Assembly (NCBI GenBank): GCA_020740775.1
Contig: JAHEWK010000002.1
Span: forward strand, 3,782,001-3,846,000
Direction: 5' to 3'
DNA: 64,000 nt
Source of the DNA: Ilyonectria destructans
Lineage: Eukaryota; Ascomycota; Sordariomycetes; Hypocreales; Nectriaceae
Shown: positions 1 through 11,300 of the stretch, in pieces
Layout: each line of letters begins with the position of its first letter
Position numbering within the stretch: the first letter of the stretch is position 1
Translations under genes and position numbers: made by a program
The notes under the pieces: generated by a model
Told to the model about the DNA's origin: nothing
The model's input: only the letters and a program-made list of their open reading frames with translations
Databases searched by the model: none

Positions 1-489
1 GATGAGGAATGTCATTGGTGGGCGGGGTGAAGAATCAACATGGTTGCAGCAGCAACAATCGACGTCTCTAACAATGGTGGGGTTGATTTACCCGAGAATC
101 TGCCGGTCGAGTCTCACCTCACCCTAGAGCGAGATTGGGAAGCAACATTTATTTCCTCTCATTCCAGTCAACGTCACAAGGGCGGTTTACGACAAATCGC
201 CTGTTTCGCACAACTCTGAGTTGTTTTGTTGTGATATAAGGTTGGTTCAATTGATGTACAAGGCGCGATTCCAAGGATCCGGATGGGTTGACAAAATGTT
301 GGTCCCCAAAGTGAAGCCTGCGGTCATGTGACTAGCCTAGTTAGGAAAGGCGCAAGAAACCTTGGCAAATCATTTACATGCTGCATTCTGTTGCAGACAA
401 CCACCCATCCCCACGGCGTCCATATTGATCCCAGCCAACGCCTTACTTACTCACAACCAGGAGGTCTTCAATAGAGTAGAAATAGCCCA

Positions 490-496
490 AAAAAAT
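490..496 (-). terminator. Pol III oligo-T terminator of tRNA-Arg
   Basis: Seven consecutive T on the minus strand about ten bases beyond the tRNA 3' end. This is the usual RNA polymerase III stop signal. Confidence 0.75.
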
Positions 497-505
497 AGAA
501 GTGAA

Positions 506-577
506 CTCTCGGAGGGACTTGAACCCCCAATCCTCCGAGTAGAAATCGGATGCCCTAACCATTAGGCCACGAGAGCT
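506..577 (-). tRNA. tRNA-Arg (anticodon UCU), intronless
   Basis: The minus strand folds as a cloverleaf. The acceptor stem GCTCTCG pairs with CGAGAGT (closing G-U pair). The D-arm sequence contains TAATGGTTA. The anticodon stem is TCCGA/TCGGA around the 7-nt loop TTTCTAC, which places TCT at positions 34-36 (reads AGA, Arg), with T33 and A37. The T arm is GGGGG-TTCAAGT-CCCTC. There is no anticodon-loop intron. A run of seven T on the minus strand (490-496 on plus) follows about ten bases downstream and would serve as the RNA polymerase III terminator; the A and B boxes are internal. The 3' CCA is not encoded, as expected for a eukaryotic tRNA gene. Confidence 0.93.
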
Positions 578-1527
578 GATGAGATGATCAGACAGCTCAA
601 ATCTAAGGATGAGTACTGTCTGGCTTTTCGTGATCCTAAGGGCCTGATTTCGCATCCTCTGCGTTATAATCCGCTAAAGTCCACTTCTAACAACGGAAAT
701 ACTCAATGAAGCACAGCGTGCTACCAAACATGCCATTCCTCAAACAGCCCCTCACTTAATACTCTATCGCCGTGTTAGAGTCTGCCGGGACTATAAGCGA
801 GCGGAATTTGAAGGAATCCAATGAACAAACTAGGTCGAGGAGGACCTACAATAGCAAAGGAAATGAACAATCCGAAACATCAGCTCCGAATCACCTCTGC
901 TGGAACCGGTATCACTTACAGGAGGTGTCAGATCCCAACAGCATGTTCGTCTTGCTAAAGAATGCTTATGCATTCTGAAACACTCCATTTTGGCAATTGG
1001 CACAGCGGCATGCCTCCTGACGTAAATAAACTAACCTCACCAGTTGCTTGATCTTGGTTTCAAGTTGGCGACAAAATATGTGCGTGGCTTCAACCCACTT
1101 ACCACTTACTCCATCTTTGTTGAGATACTATTCTGTTACTCGGACGTAACGATATGCCATTTTGACCTTTGGGTGCTTGTAGCATTTCGAGGCGGACGTA
1201 CCCAGAAGCATGATACATCAGCCTCTCTGATGCACCAAAGCCCTGAGTCAGACTCAGTAAGACATACGGGATTGTCTACTTCAACGGAGTGTTATTTTCC
1301 CTCTTCTTCAAGTATGCATCAAATTGCCCCATAGTTGTTTCGACAAATTGCTCAATCCCCTTCCCGTGTGATATCTTATGCCACTTCCTTCGTCTAATTA
1401 GCGCCCTCCAATAGACATCAGCATCGGTGTTCACATAATTTGACCAGAAGCGACCGCGAAGTTACGAGTTAGCGGGTAAACAAAAGGGAGGCTGTCCTTC
1501 ATTGAATAGCTGCCATATCATTTTGTA
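578..1527. other. gene-free interval, nothing recognised
   Basis: Only short open frames are present and none resembles a known protein or shows plausible splice structure. No repeat or RNA gene was seen. Confidence 0.4.
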
Positions 1528-2060
1528 CTACTCGATTTCGTGAATGAGAGGATCCATCTGATCTTCAAGTAGCTCCTCGGCGCGGCGCTCATCGCGCTCG
1601 ACCCAGCAGTGCGGCGACGCCACCAGCAAGCCAAGGCCCGACATGCAGATACTGAGCAGACATTGTGTTGGTGAACTCCAAGTCAAACACCGTAGGGATA
1701 CAGAGTGGCTTGTGGTCGGCGAGCATGCTGAGGGGACCAAAGTCGTCACTGAAGCGGCTGAAAGAGTGATCGCTGTCGCCAATTTAGTGCGTCAGACCTA
1801 ACTGTGTGAGGCGGCGGTGAACAGGAAACCTCCGACGGTTCTCATACTTGGTCTGACAGATGTTCCGTTGAGGCCAAGAGCTGCAGCATCAGACAGGAAT
1901 TACGGTATGCGTAGGAAGGTACTTGAGCATGGACTTCGTGGATGCGTTTGCCTTGGCGATTTTCCGAACAAGCTAACCGAGAGCGATCAGGCCCTGTTAA
2001 TACCCTGACTCCGATATCAGCTAACGGAAGCTCAAAGTGGTGTGTACCCAATTACCAATT
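1528..2060 (-). pseudogene. relic of fungal APH-like phosphotransferase
   Basis: Minus-strand translation from about 1782 down reads GDSDHSFSRFSDDFGPL, then LCIPTVFDLEFTNTM and SAQYLHVGPW. This resembles the DLEF...PPWW end of fungal aminoglycoside-phosphotransferase-family proteins (a protein-kinase-like fold). A one-base frame change follows, after which the matching continuation LLVASPHCWVERDERRA and QMDPLIHEIE runs to a stop at 1528. Upstream, another frame around 1870-1960 gives MLKYLPTHTVIPVPD, like the family's N-lobe segment (xxMKYLRxHTxIPVP). Most of the catalytic core between these pieces is absent, and stops separate the frames. This is therefore a broken, shortened gene copy. The family call rests on remembered family motifs; the frame change is read directly from the sequence. 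Confidence 0.58.
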
Positions 2061-3740
2061 ACGTGCTGTAGCTTTGCGGGCTGAAATTCCTAAGCATCCG
2101 CACCACCTCGGAGGACTCGGGTAGCTGGGCTGTCACCACGCGACCAATAACATATGAGATGAACGACCTCGTGGCTGACACTTGATTCCCTTCACAATAT
2201 CCTCTAGTTAGTTCAGGCACTCGAGGGCCACGGCCACGCTCTTAATGTTCTCAAGCAATAGTGTTGCTCAGGCAATGGTGACATCATTGGGGCCCTCGGA
2301 AGCTGTTCCAAGCCTCCTTCTGGCGGTACATCCATGACGGAGCGCCCTGAATTGTGATGGTACGAGGGGTATAACACATTTGCGGCAGGCTCTGTCAGTG
2401 AAAATAAATGTTCGGATAAAAGCAATCCCTAACCTGGCAGTTGGTCTTTCGCCGTCTTAGGAGACCGAGTCACAGTTTGACTTCTATATACTTAAAAGTA
2501 TGGCTATCTGCACGCATACTCACTGTTATTCACACGCAGATGATGCGTCCCATTGTGAAGCAAATTCAACATCCCTTCCAGAAAAGAACAAGAAACAAAC
2601 AAACAAGTAGCCTTATAATTAATAATAAGCCTTATATCTACTAATGAGTCTCATACCTATTCTTTGTACTGAATTGTCATACTTGTGGCCAATACTCTTC
2701 CCTCAAAATCAGAGGAGGCAAGTAAAGCGGTGTACCTAACTAAAAGTTATGGCAATGAGTGCAAATAGGAATGGGTGTGCGTGTGAATAGAAACACTCTA
2801 ATACACTTATACGTGATCCCCACCACTCTCATCTCCATTCCGGAGCGTCTCACTGACGACAGGGGATTGGCCACCGCGGATTGGCCACCGTCCAGCAATG
2901 TGACTTTGTCCCCAATATCCGGTAAATCAGTTGACGGCCTGGTATGTGACGGGGCTGTGCTGTCCCAATTCACCGCCGACCAACCGTTACCAGCGATATA
3001 GACCCTTGGCGTCACTCGACAAAATGACTCGCCAAGTAAATAGTTTGTCCTTGGTAGCCACAATTCCTGGTGAGAGCTGCCTGCACTGTGTCTTGGCGTG
3101 TGACTGACTGAAGTACGGTATTGATGCGATTGACGAAGGTACTACGTACGGTTAGTCTGGCCCCTCAAAAGAAAGGTCCTTGCATGGCATGAAAAGTGGC
3201 CCTGCGAAGTTCGGCTGACGATGGAATCACGTCCACCAAACCCTGCGGCGCATTTCGCCAAGATGCTCGTAAACTCTTCATATCCACACGCAAGCGTGAG
3301 TGAATTATCTTCTACGAACGCGATGATTTAAATGCCTCGATCACATCATGCCATCTGGGGGGCAGGTCGTCCCAAGTCGTCCTAAGACGTCCCAACAGCC
3401 AGTCAACGGTGCAACGGCCATAACCGGTTTCGGCCGGCTAGACCGGGATCTAATCTTATCAATCTAGCCTCGGCGGTGATACTCCGACCGTAGCATCATC
3501 ATGGGATCAGGGTCACCAGCTAGCGCGCGGCCACCTCCGCCTAGCCTGAACGTTTTGGGCCATGTCGCCAAGCTTTGTCGCCATACTTTACTGTCTCCCC
3601 TCGTCCGTCCCTCTTCTTCTTTTCCCTCCAGTTTCCCCCGCCCATGACGAACTTGATCCAGCTTGTCTCTGTCTCGACGACACCCTAGAGCCTGGTCGCA
3701 TCAACCTTAACTCTACGCGCCACGAACCAAAGACTTCACC
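2061..3740. other. gene-free interval with a 13-bp tandem CCAAT-type repeat
   Basis: No convincing gene. Around 2580-2660 the sequence becomes A+T-rich. GGATTGGCCACCG occurs twice in tandem at 2864-2876 and 2878-2890, each copy carrying an inverted CCAAT (ATTGG). A short imperfect tandem of GTCGTCCCAA-like units lies at about 3366-3395. The last 150 bases before 3741 are pyrimidine-rich, as in many fungal leaders. Confidence 0.4.
2864..2890. repeat. tandem 13-mer with inverted CCAAT boxes
   Basis: GGATTGGCCACCG is present twice, separated by one base. Each unit holds ATTGG, the reverse complement of the CCAAT core bound by HAP/CBF complexes in fungi. It lies about 850 bases upstream of the secreted CREG-like gene; a link to that gene is inference. 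Confidence 0.5.
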
Positions 3741-4565
3741 ATGAAGTTTACCTACGCCGTCGCCGGCCTGGCTGCGACCGCGCACGCCTTCAGCCCCGCT
3801 GACAGCTTTGCCAAGGATGCTGAGACCCAGGAACACAGGATCCCGACTACCTTCGAATCTGCCGTCATCGCCCGCCGTGTTCTCGCCCTCACCAAGCTCG
3901 CTACGATGTCGACCATCTTCCCTGGCAAGCACTCCGATGGCAAGGCCAACGAGGCCGAGTTGGGACTCGAGGGCCTCCCCATTGGCATGATGGACTACGT
4001 CGCCGACTGCGAGGAGGAGGGCGACCCTACGATCCTCGAGATCAAGATCGCCACGACATTTAAGAATGCCCGCGCTGGGTCCAACCTTACGGTGTCCATG
4101 AACTGGGTTCCTCCCTACCCTCCGTCGAGGCGCATGGGTTTCCTCTCACGCCTGTCGGCCTACATTCCGTTTCTCCCGAGCTCCGAGTATAACACTCCGC
4201 AATCGAACACGCCCGACACGGTGCCATACTCGGCAGCCAACCTTCCCCGCTTCTCGCTCATCGGTTATCTCGAGGACATCACCCCCGACCCCATCTCGGC
4301 CGTGAAGCTTGCCGCCTGCTTCACCTTCAAGCACCCCGATGCCAAGTACTGGCTCCCAGGCAACGCCATCCACCAGAGCCAATGGTCACGACTGGTTGTG
4401 ACCAAGGTCTACTTCGTCGGCGGCTTTGGGGACAGGGCATACATTGGCTGGATTCCAATTGAGGAATGGAAGTCTGTGACGAGGAGCGACTGGGAGGCGA
4501 TCAAGCTGCCCGGTGAGGAGAAGGGCTGGAGTGAGTGGACGGTTAATCAGGCGGGGGACCTCTGA
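3741..4565 (+). CDS. secreted CREG-like protein (PNPOx-like FMN-binding split barrel)
   Basis: A single exon of 274 aa. The N-terminus MKFTYAVAGLAATAHAFSPA is a good signal peptide, with likely cleavage near residue 16, so the product enters the secretory route. The body reads ESAVIARRVLALTKLATMST, ...IGMMDYVADCEEEGDPTIL, then FKNARAGSNLTVSMNW and the C-terminal RAYIGWIPIEEWKSVTRSDW. This is the layout of fungal CREG-type pyridoxamine-5'-phosphate-oxidase-like proteins, in which the barrel often no longer acts as an oxidase. Residues 120-150 form a proline/serine-rich loop. One possible N-glycosylation site is visible (NLT, about residue 114). The start ATG is the first in frame and follows a pyrimidine-rich leader with a CACC context. 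Family assignment is by motif recognition; enzymatic activity is not established. Confidence 0.8.
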   Translation: MKFTYAVAGLAATAHAFSPADSFAKDAETQEHRIPTTFESAVIARRVLALTKLATMSTIFPGKHSDGKANEAELGLEGLPIGMMDYVADCEEEGDPTILEIKIATTFKNARAGSNLTVSMNWVPPYPPSRRMGFLSRLSAYIPFLPSSEYNTPQSNTPDTVPYSAANLPRFSLIGYLEDITPDPISAVKLAACFTFKHPDAKYWLPGNAIHQSQWSRLVVTKVYFVGGFGDRAYIGWIPIEEWKSVTRSDWEAIKLPGEEKGWSEWTVNQAGDL

Positions 4566-7500
4566 TGGCATGACTTTACCATCTTCCGCTGGATTGGGCA
4601 ATGGTGTGGCACGCATGTTTTTCTGTTTTTGATGAGTTGATTTGCCCTTATCAAATTGGATCTACGGCACTTGATGCTTGCACTGGGTCGGCCTATTGTA
4701 GTTACGCGCGGCCAGTTGACAGAGCAATGGAGAGCCCTCAGGGCAAGGCCTGCTCTTTTGCGTTTGCGCCTCTATTCTATGCACCTTATTCACGGACCTC
4801 TTTGTTTGAGATGGCCTGTAGATAGCCGAGTGAGTGATTGAGTAGTACTTAACGTCCCTGTTTCACGCATTGGCCATGTCCGTTGGTCAGGCCACGAGCG
4901 AGGCTTGTGACACACAGTGACGGGGATACGGGTGTACGAAATGCGACGTAATTAGTGCCGGGGCATGTTGGGCTTGGCACGAGTGGTGTGGTCGCTGGTC
5001 ACCTGCAGCAAGCTCAAGCTGGGAGTTGTGAGACGCCGCCTGAGCATGGCGCCCCAACTGCTCAGTTGTGACGCGGTTGTACGGTCGGCGGGTTGATCCC
5101 GGCATACTCTGCCTGAAGAGCTCAAGGTACGTCAGACGGATAGGCACAGCGGATAGGCACACTGGGCTTGACAGAGATAGATGAGGGAGACATTTATGCA
5201 AACACCGAATGTCGGACAGAGATATGGGATGACACTGGAACGGTTTTGAACTTGACGATGAATCATGGAGTAAAGCCGGATTGGTTCATTCGCCGGAATT
5301 TAGCCATTAACAGAGAGGGCTATGATCTTGTGCTCCTGGTCTGCTCTGGCATCACGGATAGGCGAACCCAACTTCTAAGAGGTCCCCCGCCTGATTCAAG
5401 CCCCTCTCCTCACCGACAGACAGGAAGGCATCAAAGCTTGCGGTAAAGAAGGTAACCCATCTCATCGGCGCGCCAACAACCCAGATGGAACTAGGTTTGT
5501 GGTCCAACCGCCTTGATGCATTCCGCAAGTGGACGGTAAATCAATGGAGCTACATACCCACAATGATCATAAATGGTGTCTCAGGTCAATATCTTTTTGT
5601 GGCAGTCAACATAGTGGACTAAGCCTACTCCTTAAACATAAGGGTTCATTAGTATTTATTTCTTTATTATATCTTTTGCTTATATCCTGAGGTAAGTAGG
5701 TTATGCTTTAGTGTAAGTGCACAGTTTGATTGATCTTTGTGGGGTGACAAACTATGACTATCGGAATTACGGAAGACGTGCGTAGAAGGACGGTCTGCCG
5801 GAAAGAATGATCTCACTAGCTCGTCATTACCCTCGGATTACTGTATTTACTCCGTCGGTACGCAGTAGTGCGAAGCCTCGGGGATCTTGTTGCCGTGAAG
5901 CCGTGAAGCCGACAGCTTGGGCAATTTACGGAGGCTAGAAAGGAAGGTGAATCCGGGCGTTTGCTCGGGGCTGAAAGGGGCGGTTTGGTCGGCTCCCGCC
6001 CGGAGCGACCAGCCGACGGAAGGGATTCCGACATTCGGCTACCTAAGGTACCTACACAGAAATGAGGCTACGCATAGCGCATGCGCGCGATAGCAAAAAT
6101 GCTGTGTAGTGCGTAGAGTTGAAGATAGCATGGGATGGCTTGGCTTGGTCGTGCAGCATGTCTGGCATTTTATCCGGGTCATTGGGTCATTGGGTCATTC
6201 TGCATCGGCCTGTTCGGACGTGGGCCGACAATTCGACGACTCTGTCTCGCTTCTCCGCACACCGCAACGCACCGCAACAAAACAAGCGAAGCGCGGCTGT
6301 CGCGAGCCAACCCCCAAGTCGCCCCCCCCCCGAAGAATCCAATGAACAGCGTTACCGGGTGGGTTGGCGTTGATAATAGGTTGCCCGCTAAGTGCTGCCC
6401 AGGCGGTGCCGGGGTCGAGCTCGTGGGTGGCCCACGCCCTCTCCCCGGAATACATAGAATACAGGAGAAGGGTTGCGGCATCGGGCTGATCGGGGGCATT
6501 GTTTGTGAAGGTTTTGGCCACCGAGCATCCCGATGAGTGATGAGTGGCCGGGCGTTTGTTGGGATGGCATCCTGCAGATGTATTTGTCCGACACGAGCGG
6601 GTCTACATAGTATGTAAGTTAGTTGGATGTGTGAATGTTTTGTATGGATTCGCAGAGAAGCCCGAACAAGAAAACGAGCATCTCAGCAGTGCCAATGTCA
6701 GTCAGCACCAGCCACCAGCATCGGAAACAAAAAGGCCCTCGCCACCCTCGGTTTGACGACTAAGTTACTTACGACGTCAGCAGAGATTCGCCCATGGGCT
6801 TCTCTTGGCCATATGTGATTCAGAGGCGCAGTGCAGTGCAGAGCGGGCGCCCGGGGTGCTGCGGAGATAGAAAGGGTTGCGTTGCTAGCTGAACGAAGCC
6901 ACCCCGGCTCGGAGGACTTCCTCCTCCTTCAAAGTCAATAATGTACGTCTGTGACAGACCACAAAGCGCAAGATACTTTGCACATTCCAACGTGATACCC
7001 GTTTGAGATCTGGGGTGTGCTGCCATCGGACAAGTTGGGTAACACCGTAATACAGAGTGCTCATCACCACTCATCATCAAGCGGGGTTGGAGATAGGCCG
7101 TGTGGCGTGGCCCTAGTAGTTATCCCTTGCCACTCAGAGACCATGCCTCTTCTCACTGGAGCCATTCATGATTCATACACCCATTCGCTTTATCAATTTG
7201 TGCAAGCGCACTGTCTGAACCCGTGGCAGTGGCCGAGGCCGTCCGTTCCCGCGGTCCCAGTGCCTGCCCCCTGCTTGTCCCGCCTAGGCTCTCCCTACAA
7301 ACACTCCATCGCGACACGCTACTGTTCCCTCCCCCCAATCATCCTGGCTGGAATCCCAATCCCAATCCCAATCCCAATCATTTCTCTCTTACCATGTTAC
7401 CCTAGCATCGAACGGGAAGAATACGCAGGCGCCCAGCACGACCTCGCACATCATCAACTAACCCGTTGCGCGTCGACGCCAGACGAGCGTCCCTCCATCT

Positions 7501-8315
7501 CCGAATAGTACACACACATACCTACTGTACATGCGTATCGGGACGGAGGCACGGAGTACCCGCAGATCGATCGCTAGCCTGCCACTCGCCGACCTACCTG
7601 CGTCAAGCGTCAAGCGTCTGGACAGCCGTACCTTGCCTTGTTCCCTCTTCTTCGCAGCCACACGCCCCCCATCCCGTCTCTTCCCCAGTGAAGCGAGCGA
7701 GTAAGTAGCCGTCCCGTCCTCGCCGTCGTGTACTTTGGCCCTTGGCTGTGTCTCGCCTGAGGCCTGTCTTGTGCCTCGCCCTGGCCGACATCCCCCCATA
7801 CCCATCCCCCCATCCCCGGCCACATCCACATCCGCATCCCCATCTCATCGTCTCTGCCGTCGGCGCCTCGTGCCTCCTTGGTACTTGCCTGCTGTACCTC
7901 AATCTGACTCCTTCATTCCCTCGTCAGCTCAACCGCCGCTCCCATTGTGCCCTGACGGCTATCTCAGGCGACAACTTGGACCGCCAATACCGACGACCAA
8001 CCAACGACCCACTTGGGGCTTCACCATCGATTACATACTTTCGTCGCCTCGTCTCACTCGCCTCGGACCGGTGCGGCTGACCCGAACGCCTAATGCCCGA
8101 CGGCAACAACCTCGACGACAAACAACGACGACAGACGACGGAAAACACGCGCAACTCGCCTCCATCGTCGTGAATAGATATCCTCCCTCCGCTGTCGCTC
8201 GCGGTCCACTTTCTCCTCCTGGCCGACGGTCGCACGGCACCGCGACCCGATCACGACCGACTCATCCTCCATTTACCACCGCATCCCATCGCATTCACCA
8301 CATAGATCTTTCGGC
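4566..8315. other. 3.7-kb intergenic region and long leader of MED12
   Basis: No supported gene. The region contains ACCTAAGGTACCT near 6044-6056, TACTCCGT at 5848-5855 and its reverse complement ACGGAGTA at 7551-7558, and a 6-bp tandem (AATCCC, four copies) at 7352-7379. From about 7490 the sequence becomes C-rich and pyrimidine-rich, as expected for the 5' untranslated leader of the downstream gene. GTAAGT at 7701 is a candidate donor for a leader intron, but no single acceptor stands out. Confidence 0.4.
7352..7379. repeat. hexamer tandem repeat (AATCCC)n
   Basis: Four full copies of AATCCC plus a partial copy. A simple-sequence repeat in the MED12 upstream region. Confidence 0.8.
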
Positions 8316-8345
8316 ATGGCGCATCCGCCTCCGTCCCAGCAATGA
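8316..8345 (+). promoter_or_regulatory. uORF overlapping the MED12 start codon
   Basis: ATG at 8316 opens a 9-codon frame (MAHPPPSQQ) whose TGA stop at 8343-8345 shares bases with the MED12 ATG at 8342-8344 in the arrangement ATGA. Such a stop/start overlap permits termination-reinitiation or competition between start codons. Direct reading of the sequence; the regulatory role is inferred and assumes transcription starts upstream of 8316. Confidence 0.5.
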
Positions 8346-11300
8346 CCTCGAGGACCCCCATGGGCGTCCAGCCGCGCCCGCCTCAGCGGACCGTGAGCTC
8401 ATCGTCGCTGCCCGTCCAGCAGCGCCCTCCTCATCCGCGCTCTCTATCGCAACAACAGCAGCCACAGTTCTTACCCGCGTCCCCCGTCCGAAAAGACTCC
8501 TCCTTCATAGACCTCACCGGCGAGTCCACCGATGGCGCGTCAAATCGATATACCTCTACCCCGAGGAGGGGCGGCTCCCGCCTCAAGCTCGAGCTCTCCA
8601 ACGAATTCTCGGGTCATATTTCCGTCACCGGCTCACCCCAGAGCCTCACCCCATCGCGCATGTTACCCATCTCCGACCCTTTCGAGACCGGCACCCTAAG
8701 CCCGGCCGTATCCAAGGCGTCCCATCAGGACATCGATAACATGCCCCTGCCGATGCCCCGACGTCGTCCACGAGGATCGCAGCCGATATCCGCGCCCCGA
8801 ATAACTACACCCGCACCCGCGCCCCCAAAGAAGGATGCGCGTCCGAAGCCCTACACGGTCGAGATCCCCCCTCTTGCCCCTCGATTCGTGCCCACTAGAC
8901 ACGATGCCCCCAGCCGAACGCCGGTCGATCCCTTCAGCAAGGGGCTGAGCTCGGGATATGCCGACTTCTTTCCCTGGCACGGCGCTCACCATGAGGACGA
9001 ATGGAACGGCGAAGCCATTACTAAAGGTACTTGGGATAAGGTCAACCTCAATGTTCCCGAAACCTCCTCCGCAAAGTTAGCCATCTTTCCGGCTCTCAAG
9101 CAGAAGAGTGGCCTCAACGCCCTTTCTACCATTTTCATGGGTGTATTGAACCAGCGGAGACACCGCGGCCAGATCAATGCACCATCTACCTTCAAACCAC
9201 CACCTCGCGTCACACTCACTGACACAAAGCGAGAGGTGTGGCTCAAGGATTTGGCAAACCCTGCCATCTCCTTGCGCCGCCTCAGCCGCACAATCCCTCA
9301 CGGAATTCGCGGCAGAACCCTCCTCGACCAGTGCCTGAACAAGGACGTCCCGACCGAGAGAGCTGTATGGCTAGCCAAGTGCGTCGGCGCTAACGAGATT
9401 CGGGCGTTCAAGAGGAAGGGAGTCAACGGTGCCTTTGTCATGGGCGGCGAACTGAAATGGGCTAGAGATTGGACTGTCTTCGTCGAGCAGTTTGTCGATG
9501 CGGTCGTCTCGGGCTTTGGTGAGAGTGAGTGGAAGGCCAGAGTAACTTACGCGTGAGTTTAACTTTTACTCCCGTCACACATCCGACTCCTAACAAATCC
9601 ACAGTATCCGCCTCGCCACGAACCTTTATTCCGAGCAACTTTTAGACCGAGACCACTATCTTGACTGGGTTGTCTCTGGTATCGAGAATAGCCCTCAGTC
9701 TAAGATGCCCATGTGGATTCTGATTGCTCAGATATATTGGAAGGACTTGATGCGATCACGCAAATACGGCCGCCGCCTTGTATTTGCGTTGCTCAGCCAC
9801 CTCCATGTCGTAGGTTCTTTCTTACTTCTTGTTAGGACTCTGGTAGCTAACTGCGATTAGATCCAGAACGACCCCGATCGAGACATTTTGGTTCAGCTAT
9901 CAAGCAGGCTCACAACCCTCCTTAGCTCGCTGCTTAAGACTAACCCGGAGAGTTTCATTTATCCCAGCACTTGGCCCAAGTATCGAGATACCCTCCTAGC
10001 CTCCTTGGCTTCCGATGACGAGACGATGCAAAACATGATCAATTCGATTCAAATACGAAATTCGCGACTCCTCGTCTCGAGCTCGACTTCCTTACCCGCC
10101 GGACGAAACCAATTGGTCAAACTTCTGGACGCCGCTCTAAAGGAACCTATCGATCGAGAGCTGGCCGCGAAATGTTGGTCAACGAGCGACAGCAAACCGT
10201 TGATTATCAAGACGCTTGTCGAGTGGGCTACTTCATTCCATCGCCCAGGCTTGGCCAAGGTTTACGTCGCAGCCAACCTGATTCGAGCATGGAGCACCTA
10301 CCGAGTCAACCCTACGACGGCTATCCTTGAGATTCTGGACGGCATTGCCACCCAAGACAAAACCCGCAAGGAGCTTGTGTACCTCTTGGTGACGGAACTT
10401 GTGCGAACCGGTCACTTCTCCGTCCCTCAGTATATCCAGTGGGTGATCGCTCGGGGCGGCTACCACGACGAAGGCGACATCGACCCAGACGAAGGCCCCT
10501 GTTCAACTAGATTACTCGTCGAGTTGCCCCTGCATGCTCTTTCTGAAAAGCGACGGGCCGAGAGAGGAAATCTCCTACGAAGAGCTGGAAACTACTCGGT
10601 CGCTGATGAAGAGCAGAACATTTTCAACGCGGTCAAGTGCCTTAAACACACCCTCGGACTACCTCTACCTCCAGGCGACCCGCTATCTGAGAGAAAGCCA
10701 CTGTCTCTTCCGAAGCTACTGCGCAGGATACGGAACAGCAGCAGAGCTCTCAGGAGCTGCGTTGGTGCCCAACTCCGCGACATCGTAACGAGCCAGTTTT
10801 CCAGAAAGGGACAGCCTTCCATGTCTCTGGCCATGTTCACTTCTGTTCGTGAAGTCATGGAGACTGTGGAGGACTTCCCGATGCTCTCAGAGATATTGAA
10901 GGCCTGCACAAAATCGGGAGATGCGGAGATCCTGGCCTCGTGCGCCGATACCATCAACTCTAACCTTCAAATCTTCTTAGCTATCGGCAGCGCGGGGAAT
11001 TTGTTCAACAGCCTTATCGAACGCCTGAAGTCGATCAACGAGGAGCAAGGAATCGTACCCCGACCCCTACTCGCAGCACTATCCAGCCTGGCCCGACGCA
11101 TGGCGGGCCACGAAGCGATTGCAAAGCAGCTCCGCCATGAGTTGCTCCAAAGCGATAGGAACAATGCCATCGATGCATGCTCGCCTGTCTCGGATATCAT
11201 GACTATGCCAGCGCAAAGTGCAGAAGGGGAGGTTGCCGAGGAGATCGAAAAGCTCCTGTCAAGCGGGACTCGGCTGGATCCTCCAACCATGAACCGACTA

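Noticed and set aside
7735..8739. 334-codon open frame overlapping the start of MED12
   Set aside because: Low-complexity Pro/Arg/Ser text in another frame of a C-rich leader; it overlaps the well-supported MED12 first exon.
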